A DNA stretch of 64,000 nt from Sorghum bicolor (GCF_000003195.3 NC_012871.2:9721997-9785996), one strand, 5' to 3'. Counted from the first letter of the stretch, positions 23,294 through 35,719 are shown. Program-made: numbers and translations. Notes: generated from the sequence alone by a model not told the origin.

Positions 23294-24504
23294 TGTTGGG
23301 TATTTTAAACGCAAACAGAAAAATCCGCAAGCGCACGGATACCGATGTAGCTTTCACCCGGGAGTATTCCAGAGTATCGATTTTTCACAGGGAACGTGAG
23401 TGTACTAATTAAGATTCAAGATCGTCCAAGGATAACTATATAATTATTTTTTGGTGGGAAGAGAGGAAGTTTCCTAAGAGTTCTCTAGTTGATCTAAGAA
23501 TCAAGAATTACTTGAAAGATTATTTATTTCGGGACATCAGAACACTAACCACAGAAAGAGATGAGAAGGGGGCTAGGAAGCTCTGACTACGGTCCTACAA
23601 ACACCGATCCGAACGAGGTGGAATACGTCGACCGTTAGGGCTGTCACTACCCTAGGGCTACCACAACAATCCGCAGGATTGGGTGTAATTCCAGGTAATT
23701 GCAAGACTAAACACCACGTCTAATCTATTAATTACTACTCTAGCATTGCAAAGACTAGAGCACTTGATGCAAGCGAGAATCCAATAAATAACTTGAATGT
23801 AAATAAAAGTAATTAAAGAAGTCAGGAATTATGAATGGAAGAACTTGGAGAACGATGAAGAACGAACCAGTTACTGCAAAAGTACAATGTTGAGGAAGAT
23901 CCGACAGATCCGGCCCCTCCTCCGCTCTCCTCTTCTCTCTCCCTATTTTCTAGATTACAACTAGAACTAACTAGAACTAGAACTACTAGAGGGATCCTCT
24001 CTACTTGGATGAATAATTGAAACCCTAGCTTTGATTCTGTAGAAGAGATATCCCTCCAGGGGCCAGGGGGCCTGCTTATATAGCCCCTCCAAATGAATAT
24101 GGGCTGTCGGATCAAACCGACCTTAATCGCACGGTTTTCCAAAATCCTTTAGGTCGGTGGAGCATTATCCGCGAGACGAAGCCTGATTGGCTGGGAGCCT
24201 TGGGCGGGCGCCCAAGGGGGGAGGGCGGGCGCCCAGCCCCCGAGCCCGCTCAGCCTCCCGCTCGTTCCCGTGGCTTCTGGACTCTTCTAAATGTTGGATA
24301 ATTGCAGTGCACGTTAATATCTCTATGTAAACCCGACATGTGGACCTTTCCTCCATATTTCCTTATAACCCCCTGCAGAAATAGACAAACACGAAAACTC
24401 GTGGAATTCTGTCAGCTGAAACCCTAATTTTGGATGTTGGTTGCATATAGGTCCTTTTCCATGATTAGTTGACGGTTAAATGTGAGCATTAAGGACCGTC
24501 AACA
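23294..24504 (-). repeat. 3' LTR of the inner Athila element (left end)
   Basis: On the plus strand it runs from TGTTGGGTATTTT to GGACCGTCAACA. A TATA motif lies near 24,074-24,083. It pairs with the LTR at 30,331-31,547. Confidence 0.9.
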
Positions 24505-24518
24505 AGCTCCCCCAAGCT
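24505..24518 (-). other. Polypurine tract of the inner Athila element
   Basis: Read on the minus strand: AGCTTGGGGGAGCT, directly before the 3' LTR start. Confidence 0.7.
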
Positions 24519-25750
24519 TAATCTTTGCTCGTCCCTGAGCAAAGCTAAAATCAGCATGAAAACAGGGGTTACTTTTATGCCTCTTACTACAGGATTTTTA
24601 AGTTATCCCTAAGGTCTTAAGTGATTGAAAAACAGAACGATTAAGTCAAGCACTTAAGTTATCCCTTTGTTCTAGAGTTTTTCTTAAGTTTCCAAAATAA
24701 AACTGAGGCATTTGCCTTCTTCTCGAAAGATATATAAGTAGATCTTTAAAAGTTTTAGCATACTTACTTTGTATTTTGCTATGTCAATGCTCGGAGCAAG
24801 GGAGAGGAATGTCATACTCCTAGATCAAGACCTTTGACCTTTTTGAAAAGTTTGTCATCTCTTACTAGCATATTGCTTATTAGAGGAACCATGGGCTATC
24901 ATTTTTTTCTTTCTTTTTTCAGTCTCTCTCTTTTTTTTATTTTTTTTCAAGTGGGCACCAAGTACCCCTAATTCTTCTATCGGACACGTGTCCATTTTTT
25001 CCACTCAGGTGGGTATCTTTGTACCCCTAATTCTACTTCAGACACTTGTCCATTTTTACCTCTCGTCTCACTCTTTTTTCGAATCAAATTTTTGCATAGT
25101 CTCATGCCTCTAATGCAATAATACTTCGAAAGAGTGAATCTTTTATATTTTTAAAACAAAAAAATCTTGATCTTTGGAGCATGATAATTCTCTCAACCAA
25201 AACTACAAGAATTAACAATGGCTTGAACAAAGCAAGTGCCCACAGTTTTAATATTTATATCTTATAAGACTCTTGGTATTATGTCAAACAGGATCTCATT
25301 TTTTTAAAAAATTTTAGATTTTCAAAAGATAAAATCTCTAGAACTCTAGCGAAACTTGTAACAAGTTAAATAGTAGCTCAGACCTTCTCATATCATGTTT
25401 GTCAATTACCTAGACTTGGATCAAACTTTCTTTTTATTTTATTTAAAACTTAGGATTACACAAAACTATTGTATATTACTCAAAAGAAAAACTTTGTTTG
25501 GTTTCATGGTTATGCATTTTTTTATTTATTTGTGAAACTAGTAAATAAAACCAAGAAAGAAAAGTAATACTTATCTAGATACACGTGGGGGTGCCTCCCC
25601 CAAGGTGGATGTTGACATAGTCGTTCACTCTTGTGGCCTGCATGTTCGGTCTCACTCTTCTTAAGCCTCAAAATCCTGCACAACCCAAATAGACAACAAA
25701 ACTCGTGGAGCATGTTAAGGGTTAGGTAATTGTCTAGAGCTTATGAGAGC
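24519..25750 (-). other. 3' non-coding region of the inner Athila element
   Basis: AT-rich, without an ORF. It shares blocks with the 3' non-coding region of the outer element near 32,640-32,830 (for example the AATGGACAAGTGTC motif), showing the two families are related. No accessory ORF is present here, in contrast with the outer element. Confidence 0.7.
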
Positions 25751-28700
25751 TTAATGTGAGAATTCTATGAACTCAATCACATCAAGTTCCTCTACCAGGT
25801 TGTTTTGTGGCTCGAGATAGATTTTCAAGTGTTGACCATTTACCTTAAAAGTGTTACCTATGTTGTCTTGGATGGTAATTGCTCCATGAGTTGAAGTGTC
25901 AATAACCTTGTATGGTCCATCCCACTTACTTTGTAGCTTACCATGTCCAAAGAGCTTAACTCTTGAATTGAATAGTACAACCTTATCTCTAGGCTTAAAC
26001 TCCTTGTGCTTGATTCTCTTATCATGCCATTGTTTTGTTCTCTCTTTATAGATCCTTGAATTGTGGTAGGCTTTCTCTCTCCATTCTTCTAGCTCAGATA
26101 GTTGCATCAGACGATTCTCGCTAGCGAGATGGAGATCCATGTTCCATTTCTTGAGTGCCCAATGAGCCTTAAACTCTACTTCCATAGGCAAATGACAAGT
26201 TTTTCCATATACAAGTTGATAAGGTGACATGCCTATGGGTGTTTTGAATGCAGTTCTATATGCCCAAAGTGCATCAGGAAGTTTGTCCTTCCACCCTTAC
26301 CCATCTCATCTACGGTCTTTTGTAAAATATTTTTGATTTGTTTGTTAGATGTTTCGGCTTGACCGCTAGTCTGAGAATGGTATGGTGTTGTGACGTTGTG
26401 TCGAACTCCATGATCGGCTAGGTACTTCCGGAAGATTTTGTCGATGAAGTGGGAACCTCCATCGCTTATAACTATCCGGGGTATACCAAAGCGAGGAAAG
26501 ATTACTTCATGGAACATTCTCTTGGCATGTTTTGAATCAGCTGATCGACAAGGTAGGGCTTCTACCCATTTGGACACGTAGTCCACAGCTACTAAGATAT
26601 ACTCGCAATTCCTGGACATAGGGAATGGCCCCATGAAATCAATGCCCCATACATCGAAAAGTTCTACTTGAAGATTATTTGTGAGAGGCATTTCATTTCG
26701 TGAGTTGATATTCCCCTGTTTTTGACATCGGTGGCATCTCCTAACAAAGTCCTTTGTATCTTCATACATTGTTGGCCAGAAAAAGCCACTTTGCCAAATT
26801 TTAGCATGTGTTCGGAATGCTCCATAGTGTCCTCCATATGGCGAGGCATGGCATCTTTCCATAATTTGAGTAGCCTCAGCCATAGGAACACACCTTCTCA
26901 AGAGTCCATCAGCGCAGACTCGAGAAAAATATGGCTCATCCCAAAGGTGGAAACGACTATCATGAAGCAACTTCCTTTTGTTTGTACCAGGTGGGACATA
27001 GCCTTTTACTATAAAGTTTACGATGTCTGCATACCATGGATCTGCATGTGTTATCTTAAGCAGGGTGTCATCCCTTAGGTAGTCATTTATGGGAAGCTCA
27101 TCATGTGTTTCCTTATATGGAAGCCTAGACAAGTGGTCGGCTATGGAATTCTCTACTCCCTTCCTATCTCGGATTTCTATGTCAAAGTCTTGGAGTAGAA
27201 GAATCCATCGAATTAGACGAGGCTTAGCATATTTCTCAGTGAGGACGTACTTGAGAGCAGCATGGTCTGAATAGATGATTCTCTTTGCCCCCACTAAGTA
27301 AGATCTAAACTTGTCTATAGCAAAGACAACAGCCAAAAGCTCTTTTCAGTTGTAGTGTAATTGAGCTGTGGTCCAGACAAGGTTTTGCTAGCATAGGATA
27401 TGGCATAATGCTTTTTATCCTTGGTTTGTCCTAAAACGGCACCAACCGCAAAATCGCTAGCATCACACATGATCTCAAAAGGAAGATTCCAATCAGGTGG
27501 TTGGATAATCGGGGCTAAGATGAGTGCTTTCTTAAGAGTTTGAAAAGATTCATGACACTCATCACTAAAGATGAAAGGTGCATCCTTAGGTAGGAGACTA
27601 GTTAGGGGTCTAGCAATTTGAGAGAAGTTCTTGATAAAGCGTCTATAGAACTCTGCATGTCCCAAAAAGCTATGGATTCGTTTCACATTTGTGGGAGGTG
27701 GAAGTTTTTCAATAACTTCAATCTTTTCTTTGTCCACCTCTATACCACATTCAGACACTTTGTGTCCTAGCACTATTCCTTCCTAAACCATAAAATGGCA
27801 TTTCTCCCAGTTCAGGATTAAGTGCTTTTCTTCACATCGCTGCAAGACTCTATCTAAATTCTCCAAACAATGATCGAAGGTTTTGCCATAGATGGTAAAA
27901 TCATCCATGAAAACCTCCATGATCTTCTCAATCATGTCCGAGAAAATAGACATCATGCACAGTTGGAAAGAAGCTGGAGCATTGCACAATCCGAACGACA
28001 TTCGTTGATATGCATAAGTTTCATACGGGCATGTAAAGGTACTCTTTTCTTGGTCATCTGGGTGGATTGGGATTTGGTGATATCCAGAATAACCATCAAG
28101 GAAACAGAAGAAAGAGTGGTCGCAAGCCGTTCCAACATTTCATCAATGAAGGGTAACGGAAAGTGATCTTTCTTTGTAGCCTTGTTGAGTTTTCGATAGT
28201 CAATACACATACGCCAACCAGTGACAATTCATTGAGGGATGAGTTCATTCTTCTCATTCCTAACGACCGTCATTCCTCCTTTCTTTAGCACTACTTGGAC
28301 AGGGCTAACCCACTCACTATGTGGCATAGGATAAATAATCCCAGCATGATAGAGTTTGAGGACATCTTTCTTAACAACCTCTCGCATAGCATTGTTAAGT
28401 CTCTGTTGTGGTTCCCTTGAAGGTGTAAAATTAGGATCAATAGGGATACGATGAGTGTAGAGAATGGGACTAATGCTCGTGAGATCTTTGAGAGAGTAGC
28501 CAAATGCTGATCTATGCCTTTCAAGAACAGTGACAAGTTGTTGTGTTTCATAATCGGAAAGCTTGTCACTGATAATTAGTGGAGATTTTGGGTTGTTGTG
28601 CAAAAAGACATATTTAAGGCCAGAAGGAAGAGGTTTTAACTCTATCGAAGGAGGTGAAGGTTGTTCATTTTTGTCTAGCTCAACAGGTTCTACCAACTCT

Positions 28701-30211
28701 TCTTCTTGAACAAAGTGTTCATGATTAAAGAATGGTTCAGCCATCTCCTCTTGAGTCAGCATTAAGATCTCCTCAACAGGATCTGGTTCAAGTTTGGGTT
28801 CCACTATCGTGTTAATTGATCTAGCAAGAGGAACAACAATAGTAGAATTCCCAACCTTGAAGTCTAAATGACCTCGTTGTGGTTGTTCTTGTAGAAGTTT
28901 CATGATTGGTTTGCCAATCAAGAGAGGAATCTCCGGTATGTCAAAAATGTGAAAATCTAGACATATTCCAGAGTCCTTAATTCTAACAGGAACTGCCCTT
29001 AATACCCCATGGTTTTCTAGAATTAATCCAGATGGACTTTGTAATAGTTTTTGAGATGGGGTTATGGACACGTTGGGATAAAGAGTGTCAGCTAACTCCT
29101 TGGAAATAACATTTATCCCAACATATGGGTTGTAGTGGACCTTCCTAGCAGACCCTCTAATTTGGCATAAAAGAATGGTTGAAGGAGTGATGATCCAAGC
29201 TACCTCAGGAGATAGCTCTGCTTATGTTAGCCATTCATAACTCAGAATAGCCGAAAGGCTTTTGATGTGTTCTATGTCAACAGATTCTACTCTTAGAACA
29301 GATTGAGTGGTCCCTGCTAGAGGTTGTGTTTGGATAGGAAAATTCGAGGTGTTTCCATAATCTTCAAAAAGATCTTCCTCGAGTTTAAAGGGATGCTCTA
29401 AAGGTGGTGGTTCATCATCCCTTAGTTGGTTTTGCATTCCCTTATCATGAGGTTTCTCTAAAACCAAATTAATAGATGGGTCAGGTGGAATTTCTAACTC
29501 GGTTGCAAGTTCCTCATCTTTTGGTTTAGGATCAAGCTCGACTTCTTTTTCTTCTTCAGGAAACTCATCATAAATGCCTGTGTAAGGGGTATTTTCAAGG
29601 ATTCTCTCTAGGATAGTTCTCCCCTCATCTATGAGTTTGTGTGCGAATGAGCCTCCTGAAGCAATGTTGAGGTGAAGAGCAGCTTCCTTATTTAGACCAC
29701 GATAAAAGTGGTAGTACAGTATATGGTCAGGCAGGGAAAGGTTTGGACCGGAATTGGTAAGGCTTGTGAACCTATCCCAAGCTGCTCCTAAAGTTTCCTT
29801 CTCTCTTTGTTTGAATGTAAGAATTTCAATTCTAAGGTCAGCGATTCGAAAAAGTGGGAAGAAAGCGAGACAAAAGTTGTCCCAAAGTTCATCCCAATTT
29901 CCAATAACGCCTCCTATAGAATGAGCATACCACTTTTTTGCCCTTCCCAAAAGGGATTACAGAAATAATTTCCATTTAAGGGTTTCTTGTGTCATGCCAA
30001 AAATAGATCGGCAAGAGCACAACTACTCGAATTATCTAAGGTGGGTGTATGGATCTTCATCTACTTGCCTAGAGAAGGGTTGCTCCTAAATCATGGCTAT
30101 TAGATCAGGGCCGAGGTCGTAGCCATCTATAAGAATTGGATGTGATGATGGTGGTGGCTCTAATAACTCGCCCTTTGGAGCAAAGAATTTATAGATAGGA
30201 GTGAAATCCAT
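25751..30211 (-). pseudogene. Degenerate gag-pol of the inner Athila element
   Basis: Polyprotein on the minus strand. Gag opens at MDFTPIYKFF (30,211) with the main block at 29,950-29,222. The protease/RT N-terminal block is at 29,071-28,229, RT at 28,210-27,783 (SFGLCNAPASF; FMDD near 27,900), RNase H at 27,773-27,200 (IMCDASDFAVGAVL), and integrase at 26,900-25,751 ([42 protein letters not shown]). Frames are broken at about 29,950, 29,220, 28,220, 27,780, 27,330 and 26,233, fewer than in the outer copy. Decayed but recognisable throughout. Confidence 0.9.
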
Positions 30212-30302
30212 GTGGTATGGTGAAAATGGTAAGGTGAGTGTGGTAAAAAAAGGAAAAGAAAAAGGATACACGGACAACTTAGTTCGAAACTAGCACAGCT
30301 AC

Positions 30303-30322
30303 CGTTCCCCGGCAACGGTGCC
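30303..30322 (-). other. Primer-binding site of the inner Athila element
   Basis: Minus strand TGGCACCGTTGCCGGGGAAC, eight bases inside the 5' LTR, intact in form. It matches the PBS reported for Athila-lineage elements. Confidence 0.85.
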
Positions 30323-30330
30323 AGAAAGCT

Positions 30331-31547
30331 TGTTGGGTATTTTAAACACGAACAGAAAAATCCGCAAGCGTACGGATACCGATGTAGCTTTCACCCGGGA
30401 GTATTCGAGAGTATCGATTTTCCACAGGGAACGTGAGTGTACTAATTAAGATTCAAGATCGCCCAAGGATAACTATATAATTATTTTTTGGTGGGAAGAG
30501 AGGAAGTATCCTAAAAGTTCTCTAGTTGATCTAAGAATCAAGAATTACTTCAAAGATTATTTATTTCGGGACATCAAAACACTAACCACAGAAACAGATG
30601 AGAAGGGGGTTAGGAAGCTCTAACTACGGTCCTACAAACACCGATCCGAACGAGGTGGAATACGTCGACCGTTAGGGCTGTCACTACCCTAGGGCTACCA
30701 CAACAATCCATAGGATTGGGTGTAATTCCAGATAATTGCAAGACTAAACACCACGTCTAATCTATTAATTACTACTCTAGTGTTACAAAGACTAGAGCAC
30801 TTGATGCAAGTAGGAATCCAATAAATAACTTAAATGTAAATAAAATTAATTAAAGAACTAAGGAATTATGAATTGAAGAACTTGGAGAACGATGAAGAAC
30901 GAACCAGTTGCTGCAAAAGTACAATGTTGAGGAAGATCCGACAGATCCGGCTCCTCCTCCGCTCTCCTCTTCTCTCTCCCTATTTTCTAGATTACAACTA
31001 GAACTAACTAGAACTAGAACTAGATGAACTAGAGGGATCCTCTCTACTTGGATAAATAATTGAAACCCTAGCTTTGATTCTGTAGAAGAGATATCCCTCC
31101 AGGGGTTAGGGGGCCTGCTTATATAGCCCCTCCAAATGAATATGGGCCGTCGGATCAAACTGACCTTAATTGTACAGTTTTCCTTAATCCTTTAGGTCGG
31201 TGGAGCATTATCCGTGAGACAGAGCCTGATTGGCTGAGAGCCTTGGGCGGGCGCCCAAGGGGGGAGGGTGGGCGCCCCGCCCCCGGGCCCGCTCGGCCTC
31301 TCGCTCGTTCCCGTGGCTTCTGGTCTCTTCTAGATGTTGGATAATTGCAGTGGACATTAATATCTCTATGTAAACCCGATGTGTGGACCTTTCCTCCATA
31401 TTTCCTGATAACCCCCTGCAGAAATAAACAAACACCAAAACTCGTGGAATTCTGTCAGCTGAAACCCTAATTTTGGATGTTGGTTGCATATAGGTCCTTT
31501 TCCATGATTAGTTGATGGTTAAATGTGAGCATTAAGGACTGTCAACA
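30331..31547 (-). repeat. 5' LTR of the inner Athila element (right end)
   Basis: On the plus strand it runs from TGTTGGGTATTTT to GGACTGTCAACA, 1,217 bp. It is followed directly by the CCGCC target duplication. Confidence 0.9.
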
Positions 31548-31916
31548 CCGCCCAGACGCAATGAGCGGGTTGTAGGCGTCAAGACCAACAGGAGCGGCGA
31601 GATTAGCAGCATCCGCTACACCATGGAGGAGGAGAGGCCCTACTTCGAGGGGATCAGAGCAGCGAAGGTTCGCTTCATCCCACCGAAGGAAGCCCCGAAG
31701 CACGCCCTCAACTCCTTCGAGACACCTCCTATGCGCTGCAAGACTATAGCCGATTTAGATCAGGAAGTCCGTGGGGCAGACAAGCTACTTATGGAGCTCC
31801 AGTCCTCGGTTAACTTCCTTAATAGGTAGGTCTCTAACCTGAACGCTACTGTGCTCAGCCTTAGACGTGACCTTTCCAGCGCTACTAATAGGATTAGGGA
31901 GCTAGAGCGCCACTGA
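31548..31916 (+). CDS. Accessory ORF of the outer Athila element, 3' part
   Basis: After the CCGCC duplicate (31,548-31,552) the accessory frame continues without a shift through SGEISSIRYTMEEERPYFEG to an in-frame TAG near 31,827. Beyond it a leucine-rich heptad segment (NLNATVLSLRRDLSSATNRI) reaches TGA at 31,914-31,916. The C-terminal part looks like a coiled coil. The TAG may be a decay mutation or a real terminus. No known domain recognised. Confidence 0.65.
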
Positions 31917-33254
31917 GCTATCTAGATTAGATCTTGAGGCAGTGTATCTTAGTTATTCATCATTAGATTCGATTAGATTCAATTAGATTCGGTTTAGATT
32001 CATTATTAGATTCAGTTCATTATTTATTAGTCGGTTGTAATAAATGCCTCAAGATAAATAAAGATCATTATTATTATGCCTTGTGTGTCTCCACTTTATT
32101 TTTATGCAAGAGAACAGGAAACAAGTATGAGGGAGATCCCCCGACATGCCAAACAAACTTCGACCGCACCTCTCCACGATTCAAGTACATACTCTGCACG
32201 CTTTATTTACACATATACACACATATCTTGATTCGTGCAGAATATTGTCTCTAACATGATAAATTAAAAAGATAAAAATATTTCTAATCATGATCAATCT
32301 CACTCTGTGATATTTTCTGAAAACCTGCAATTATTGGAAAAATGATTTTTAAAACCCTGTGTTACTCAAGTCATTGTGGAATGTGAGATGGTAGAGTATG
32401 AGTACCTTATTCTTAATATCTTTGTCACTTGGAGAATTTATTTAAAAAAACTTCAAAAATTCTAGCTACCATCCTCAATGTTTTAAATGCCAGCTAAACC
32501 TGAAAATATTAACTATGATAATAAAAGCTATCTGCTTTGTATTGAGTTTGTTCAAAATGAGTTAGACCCTTGTTGAGAGATTTATCATGCTCCTAAGATC
32601 AAGACATTTTTATTCAGAAAGATTCACTCTTCTGAAGTATTATTGCGTTAGAGGCATGGGCTATGTAAAAATATGAATTTCGGGAAATAAAAAGGAGCAA
32701 GTGCTCGACAACCTCGCAGAAAAATGGACAAGTGTCCGACAGTAGAATTAGGGGTACCTCGGTATCTACCTAAAAAGAAAAATAATATGAGATGATAAAA
32801 ATATGATAAAAGAAAATGATAGCCCATGGCCCCTCTAATAAGCAATATGCCAGCAAGAGTTGACAAGTTTTTAATTTTCAAAGTCTTTGATCTAAGAGTA
32901 TGGCATTCCTCTCCTCGGATCCCGTTTTGATCAGGCAATATATGCAAGGTAAGTATGCTTGAGAATTTTTTGCAAATTTAAACAGCCTCAGTGAGATATA
33001 CAAAAGATAAATGAGCGATCTGAGAGCACCTATGAGGATAAAGGTATGCTGAGTTTCTTTTCAAAAAGATACAAAAACTCCAAGTGACAGGGTTGAGAAG
33101 AAGAAAGGATCTCTACTTCGACCATATAATTCTCTGACTACCGTACACAGTTGACTTTTTACAACACCCTGCAGGTATGAAAAGAATGCTTTACAATGTT
33201 TTAACCCCAGATAATTTTCTGAACCATCCTTTTCTCGAGGACGAGTAAAATCCT
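31917..33254 (+). other. 3' non-coding region of the outer Athila element
   Basis: AT-rich with no ORF on the element strand. It contains repeated ATTAGATTCGATTAGATTC-like motifs near 31,963-32,020 and blocks shared with the inner element. Confidence 0.6.
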
Positions 33255-33267
33255 AAGATGGGGGAGT
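33255..33267 (+). other. Polypurine tract of the outer Athila element
   Basis: AAGATGGGGGAGT immediately before the 3' LTR start TGTTGACGG at 33,269. Confidence 0.75.
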
Positions 33268-33268
33268 T

Positions 33269-34382
33269 TGTTGACGGTCCTTAAGTATCAAAATTAATCA
33301 TCAAATAAATAAGGAAAAGGACCTATACGCAAGCAACACCTAGAATTAGGGTTTGATCTGACAGAATTCCACGAGTTTACATAGAGATATTAACATATGC
33401 GACAATTTTTCTCGGTGTAGAAGAGTCAAGAAGCCACACGAACGAGCGGGAGGCCAAGCGGGCCCAGCCACAGGGCGCCCGCCCTCCTGTGATGGCGAAT
33501 CATAGTGAGTCTCGCGGATTATGCTCCACCGCCTCTGAGGATTAAGGAAAACCGTTCAATTAAGGTCGGTTTGATCCAACGGCCCACGTTCATTTGAGAT
33601 TGCTATATAAGCAAGGCCCCTGGCCCCTGGACGAGAGCAATCCCCATTATTCATTAGCATATTTTCCAGAGAGGATTCAGAGAGAGAGATTCCTTTAGGG
33701 TTCCAACCTCCTAGGGCTTAGCATCTAATGTGAGATTAAAATTAGTTCTTCTAGATTGAGATAGAGTGGAGGTGTAGATCGGAGGAAGCCCAGCCTATCG
33801 GTGTCTACTCCGAGGTTGTACCTGCGGGATCAAGTCTCGTAACCCGAGGCTTGCTCCTAGGATTCTTCAGTATTTCGACTTCTAAATTATAGTAAGTTCT
33901 TTATTTTATTGTTCTTTGGTTTATAAGTTTACTTTAATCTCTTCGCGTAGAGTTTAGAGTAGTCATCACTAGCGTAAACGTGGTGTTTGGGCTAGGATAC
34001 TCATAGATATCCCATTAGAGCATTAGAGTAGTCATCACTAGCGTAAAGTTTACTTTAATTCTAGTAGCGAGGAACGTGACATTTCCGTAGCTACCTTTGT
34101 AGCCCATAATCCCATTAGCAGGATCGGTAGGGTTTATAGGTGTAGGTCGAACATCCTCTGTGGTGTCTAGATTCTGTAAGCCTCCCCAATAGAGCAGTAG
34201 ATCATCCTTACCAAGGTTAGAACGAGGGTGCAGTCGTAGTCTTCTCTATACATCGCTCACATCAAATCACAGTGGTTGTAGCCAAAAGGTTAGTAGTAAT
34301 AGAGTTGGTTAGTCAGATGCACGCTTTCTCCTAGTGGTAAAATATAAATACGATACTCTGGATAACCTCTCGGGTGAAGTGC
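33269..34382 (+). repeat. 3' LTR of the outer Athila element, truncated and rearranged
   Basis: Matches the 5' LTR from TGTTGACGGTCC onward. It lacks about 74 bp after the CCACGAG near 33,375 and a short GC-rich block. It contains a local duplication of GTAGTCATCACTAGCGTAAA near 34,030. It stops at GTGAAGTGCT (34,382), missing the final ~50 bp present in the 5' LTR. The Sirevirus LTR resumes there. Confidence 0.8.
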
Positions 34383-35156
34383 TAGAGAACACTCTCTCCA
34401 CTCATCTCCTTGCTTGATTGCTAATCTTAGTGAGATTGAGTGAGATTAAAGTGCATTGCATTGAGAGTTGCATCTAGTGGCACTTGATCCTTGAGTTTGC
34501 TGTGGATTTCTAGACGGCTTGGAGCAGCGGAGGTGTTGAGCTCATGATTGGAGATTGTTTCGAGCCTCACCAAGTGATTTTTTAGGGGTTCTTAAGCCTT
34601 CCCCGTGGGAGATCGCAATTGGCTACTCCAGTGGATTGCTCGTGGCTTGGAGGATCCCCATCTTGTGAGTAGATGTGCGGCACCCGCTGAGGGTTTGGCT
34701 TTTGATTTCCAATTATCTCATGATCCATCAAGTGGGTGTATCGCCACAATGAGGTCTAGCTTGCTGGGAAGCAAGTGAACCTCGGTAAAAATCTTGTGTC
34801 ATCTCTTGCCGAGGATTCTCTTGTAATTGTGATTGATTGATTGGTTATATATCTACTCTACAACGTTGGTATAACAATCACTCCCCTCTCCTTTACTTAT
34901 GTGCATACCTTGCTAGTTGTGTAGCTTGTTTAGCTTAGCTATCTTGTTTAGGAGTGTAGCTAGCTTCTAGTTGTGCTTTCTTGTAGTAACTTAGTGTTTA
35001 GCTTCCTTGCTAGACTTGTGTAGGTGGCTTGCATAGCTTAGTTGTGCTAGTGCTAGAATAGCTTCGCCATTTGTTTTACTAATCATCTTGTCTAGTTGAA
35101 GTTTGTAGAAAATTTAAATAGGCTATTCACCCCCCTCTAGCCATTTGGACCTTTCA
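34383..35156 (+). mobile_element. Sirevirus-type solo LTR, right part
   Basis: Continuation of the LTR begun at 16,181. It ends GGCTATTCACCCCCCTCTAG, a short spacer, then CTTTCA, the typical 3' end of Sirevirus LTRs, complementary to the TGAAAG start. No PBS or internal sequence follows. The flanks (ACCCT on the left, GTGGG on the right) are not a target duplication. Confidence 0.65.
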
Positions 35157-35321
35157 GTGGGAGGGAGTTTAAACAAGTCTACATTATCAAAAAAATGGAA
35201 AAAAATAGGTTGGGGTTTCCCTTGCTGACTTCGGTCAAAATCTAGGCAGTGACCATAGAATTAGTATTATGTTATGGTTGAGAATTTTTTATGAAAAAAA
35301 CATGTACTTGTTGGGTAACAC

Positions 35322-35719
35322 AGGAGACAAGGATTTCAGTGGATCGACCACCTCAAGCAAAGACGAAGGAACATTGTGAGACATCATCAGAAAAGAATGA
35401 AATCACTCTTGGAGCACAAGGCGAGAAGAAGAGAACCAGAAGATGTAGCATTTGTGACCTCTATTCAGCATATAACTCAGTAACATGCCCAACAAAAGAA
35501 AATAATAAAGACCGCCTTGAATTGAAAAAGAATAAAAAGAGAGGCAGACTTCTAGGAGCAAAGAACAATAAAAACAAGTCTGTGCATGGAAATGATAGGG
35601 AGATGCATGAGGAAAAGATGAAGGAGAATAGGAGGTTGTTGGAAGACTGTTCTTACACACAAAGTGTTAGCCACTCAGAGGATGATGATGAAAATGTTGA
35701 TGAAGCTAACCTAGTTTGA
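35322..35719 (+). pseudogene. FAR1/MULE-like transposase C-terminal fragment
   Basis: One exon-like frame after an AACACAG acceptor. It contains VDRPPQAKTKEH, a cysteine cluster CSICDLYSAYNSVTCP that resembles the zinc knuckle at the end of FAR1-related and Mutator-like transposases with the His position changed, then KKNKKRGRLLGAKNNKN like an AT-hook, and an acidic tail ending at a stop. Upstream domains are missing. Probably a relic of a FAR1-RELATED gene or MULE. Confidence 0.55.

Larger units (their letters stand above)
23294..31547 (-). mobile_element. Inner Athila element, full length, inverted
   Basis: An 8.25-kb element inserted in opposite orientation into the accessory ORF of the outer element. 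It has two LTRs of about 1.21 kb, a good PBS, gag-pol on the minus strand, a purine tract, and an exact 5-bp target duplication. The LTR family is related to that of the outer element (both start TGTTGAYGGTCCTTAA). The two LTRs differ by roughly a dozen substitutions in their first 320 bp, so the insertion is not recent. Confidence 0.93.
16893..34382 (+). mobile_element. Athila-lineage Ty3/gypsy element (outer), nested and degenerate
   Basis: Layout: 5' LTR 16,893-18,123; PBS; gag-pol 18,255-22,648; internal TATA; accessory ORF split by the inner element (23,028-23,293 and 31,553-31,916); 3' non-coding region; PPT; 3' LTR 33,269-34,382, truncated. Pol motifs and the PBS fit the Athila lineage. 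The element lies inside a Sirevirus LTR. With the 8.25-kb inner insertion and one duplicate target site removed it would be about 9.2 kb. Multiple stops and frameshifts show it is old and immobile by itself. Confidence 0.88.

Noticed and set aside
23822..24356. Minus-strand frames within the inner Athila LTRs, repeated at 30,850-31,489
   Set aside because: They lie inside LTRs, are repeated in both LTRs, and show no retrotransposon domain. Chance frames.
23028..31916. Calling the Athila accessory ORF an envelope gene
   Set aside because: The position fits, but no signal peptide, transmembrane helix or cysteine pattern is visible.
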